Assembly (NCBI GenBank): GCA_943788425.1
Contig: CALSQF010000004.1
Span: forward strand, 186,001 to 250,000
Reading direction: 5' to 3'
DNA length: 64,000 nt
From: an uncultured Planktomarina sp.
GTDB taxonomy: Bacteria > Pseudomonadota > Alphaproteobacteria > Rhodobacterales > Rhodobacteraceae
Shown here one piece after another: positions 62,729 through 64,000 of the stretch (positions within the stretch are counted from its first letter, which is position 1; each line of letters begins with the position of its first letter). The position numbers and the translations under genes are program-made. Below the pieces are notes generated by a model that saw only the letters and a list, made by a program, of their open reading frames with translations, made no database searches and had not been told where the DNA came from.

Positions 62729-63229
62729 ATGCGTATTATTATCTTAGCCATTTGCTCTGTACTTGCCAACAAGGCTTATGCCGTTGAGGAATGTGACCTT
62801 CTTGGGTCTTTAGAGGCTGACCCATTCTCAACCTCTGAACCTGTGAAGTTCCAAGACATACAGAGTACCAAGCTTGTAAAGGCCTGCACTGAAGCCATCG
62901 AAGAACAAAACGATAATGTTGCAAGATATTATCTGCTGAGGGCTAGAGGCCATTTACGTGGTGGGTCATACGAACAAGCGATTAATGATATAAGCCTGTC
63001 TCACGATATGGATTACCCAGCGGCAACATTTGCACTCGCTACTCTTTATCATTTTGGCGATGCTATGCCGCAAGACCTCGAGAGGGCCGCCTCTCTTTAC
63101 CATGCAGCATTTAATAATGGCGTTACTTGGGCGGCTCGTGGACTAGCGATCCTCTATGAAGATTTCAGTTTCGACAACTACAACCCTGAGTTGGCGAAAG
63201 AGTGGCTTAAGAAATTTGAGGGTGTCTAG
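62729..63229 (+). CDS. Sel1/TPR-repeat secreted protein
   Basis: 166 residues with a signal peptide (M-R-I-I-I-L-A-I-C-S-V-L-A, cleavage near A-Y-A). The mature part has two Sel1-like helical repeats (A-T-F-A-L-A-T-L-Y-H-F-G-D-A near residue 105 and W-A-A-R-G-L-A-I-L-Y-E-D near residue 132), typical of periplasmic scaffolds. It starts 4 nt after the phosphatase gene, so it forms a three-gene unit with it and the zinc-ribbon gene. Function unknown. Confidence 0.7.
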   Translation: MRIIILAICSVLANKAYAVEECDLLGSLEADPFSTSEPVKFQDIQSTKLVKACTEAIEEQNDNVARYYLLRARGHLRGGSYEQAINDISLSHDMDYPAATFALATLYHFGDAMPQDLERAASLYHAAFNNGVTWAARGLAILYEDFSFDNYNPELAKEWLKKFEGV

Positions 63230-63420
63230 CGTTTGGCATACCAAAGCTGATGCCTCTCTCTCCATCCTGATAGGTCATCATCCCCACTGATAATTGTATC
63301 TACGTCTAATGCGGTAGAATCCTCACTATCGTCCTCATCCTTGCGGTATGTCCAAGTTAGTATTTCTTTGTCGATCTTGGAGATAGGCTCACGCATTTCA
63401 TCGTAGAAAGCCCGATGCAT
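63226..63420 (-). CDS. Small hypothetical protein
   Basis: 64 residues with a GAGG-type site before the ATG (63418-63420). Charged and acidic (D-E-D-D-S-E-D near residue 28). Its end overlaps the Sel1-like gene by 4 nt in convergent orientation. No family recognised. Confidence 0.4.
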   Translation of the reverse strand: MHRAFYDEMREPISKIDKEILTWTYRKDEDDSEDSTALDVDTIISGDDDLSGWRERHQLWYAKR

Positions 63421-63490
63421 TGCTTCCTCTACTTCTCCGCTCCCACCTCAAGAACGAATGCAGGAATAAATGCCAAATCATACGGGACAA

Positions 63491-63572
63491 CCCGGACATC
63501 TGGACACCTCTGTAGGGGTGTGTCCGTGTCTGTCCGGTCCAGGAGTGTCGACGGACAAAGTGGATATGTCCG
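63491..63572 (+). repeat. 82-bp direct repeat, copy 2
   Basis: Second copy of the repeat at 58788, same orientation. Differences include the palindrome centre (ACACCTCTGTAGGGGTGT), where the C-to-T change still permits a G-U pair in RNA. The repeat ends immediately next to the stop codon (63573-63575) of the minus-strand AAA ATPase fragment. Confidence 0.9.
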
Positions 63573-63872
63573 CTATTTGTCCTGTCCGTCCGGGTCATCA
63601 ATAAACCAGATTTTATTCTCATATTCGCGAATATAATCATTTGCCTGCAGCCAGTCCCGCGCCCTGTTGAGGCTTTTGCGAACTGCGTCCGGTTTTGCGG
63701 CATCGTCAGCCCGTCGCAACTTAAAATCTTCGAACCACAGGCTGGCATCGACTACTAGACGGTTTGACGGGTAAAGCTCTGACTTAGCTATCTTGCAGCT
63801 ATGTCTCTTTAGCGCGTCGTGCAGCGCTTGGTTCTTTTTACCGCAGTGGTATTGGGGGCAGGCTACATGCTG
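63573..63872 (-). pseudogene. C-terminal fragment of a phage/plasmid-type AAA ATPase (RepA-like)
   Basis: About 99 codons without a start, bounded upstream by an in-frame TAA (63873-63875) and ending with TAG at 63573. The text G-K-K-N-Q-A-L-H-D-A-L, then L-V-V-D-A-S-L-W-F-E-D-F, A-V-R-K-S-L-N-R-A-R-D-W-L and I-W-F-I-D-D-P resembles the end of AAA-family replication ATPases of mobile elements. The rest of the gene is missing, so the element is truncated. The call rests on remembered family pattern. Confidence 0.5.
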
Positions 63873-63983
63873 TTAGATAGATGGCTTTTTGAAGTTGATC
63901 GTTGCTCACCGCTTGGATGCACGGAAGGCTATCCATGCTTTGATCAGGGTAATTGCAGTCGTTGGAAAGATCCTCCTGACTAA
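63819..63983 (+). CDS. Small Cys-rich membrane-anchored protein
   Basis: 54 residues from a GTG at 63819. An N-terminal hydrophobic helix (L-V-L-F-T-A-V-V-L-G-A-G-Y-M-L-L) is followed by a short domain with four Cys (R-C-S-P-L-G-C-T-E-G-Y-P-C-F-D-Q-G-N-C). Two disulfides are possible if the tail faces the periplasm. It overlaps the AAA ATPase fragment on the other strand. No family recognised; no clear ribosome-binding site. Confidence 0.4.
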   Translation: MQRLVLFTAVVLGAGYMLLDRWLFEVDRCSPLGCTEGYPCFDQGNCSRWKDPPD

Positions 63984-64000
63984 CACGCTCCATTTTGGCT

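Overview
This window looks like a chromosomal segment of an alphaproteobacterium of the order Rhodobacterales (marine Roseobacter type). Reasons: phosphatidylcholine synthase, ethylmalonyl-CoA pathway genes (ccr, ecm), MmcB, DUF6324 and DUF3726-like proteins, choline-sulfatase, and a tRNA-His that lacks G-1 and carries A73, a known alphaproteobacterial trait. The genus cannot be named from the sequence alone.

Region 1 (1-18.7 kb) is visibly AT-rich and holds a flagellar cluster on the + strand: the end of a probable flhF, flhG, fliA, an unknown gene, then flgBCDEFGHIJKL and an extra rod/hook-family gene. Four well-formed sigma-54 (-24/-12) promoters precede flgB, flgE, flgG and the extra gene. 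Together with FliA and FlhG this resembles an RpoN/FliA hierarchy (as in Rhodobacter sphaeroides Fla1), not the CtrA-driven flagella common in the group. FlgE (1261 aa) and FlgK (1445 aa) are about three times normal size. flgC carries an apparent 1-nt frameshift. Two small genes of unknown function run against the cluster in the place where flgNMA lie in enterobacteria; one has a Gly-Asp hexanucleotide repeat.

Region 2 (18.8-28.7 kb) holds a zinc-ribbon/YbjQ-like gene, a decayed IS3-type transposase, and a tight eight-gene minus-strand operon for pseudaminic acid (pseI, GNAT/pseH, pseF, pseB, pseC). It also encodes a WaaA/Kdo-transferase-like protein and two GT-B/capsule-type transferases. 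No pseG is visible. The position suggests glycosylation of flagellin or a surface glycan.

Region 3 (29-56.5 kb) is richer in GC and looks like core genome: dsbA-like, betC, an NCS2 purine permease with a possible leader peptide, an M19 dipeptidase operon, truA, ileS, a DMT transporter, pcs, xerC-DUF484, a short transaldolase, priA, ecm, a PlsB-like acyltransferase, ccr, a RecD-like helicase, a non-pyrrolysine MttB homologue and mmcB. Several genes here are broken (a YcjF/TIGR01620-type gene, DUF6324, and an unidentified gene at 33 kb).

Region 4 (56.75-64 kb) starts at tRNA-His and looks like an accessory island: a DUF5681-like protein, a DMT transporter, a 2OG-Fe(II) oxygenase, an MFS transporter, small zinc-ribbon and Cys-rich proteins, a histidine phosphatase, a Sel1-like protein and the C-terminal stub of a mobile-element AAA ATPase. 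Two 82-bp near-identical direct repeats, each directly behind the stop codon of a minus-strand gene, bracket 4.7 kb of it and are the strongest sign of a modular element.
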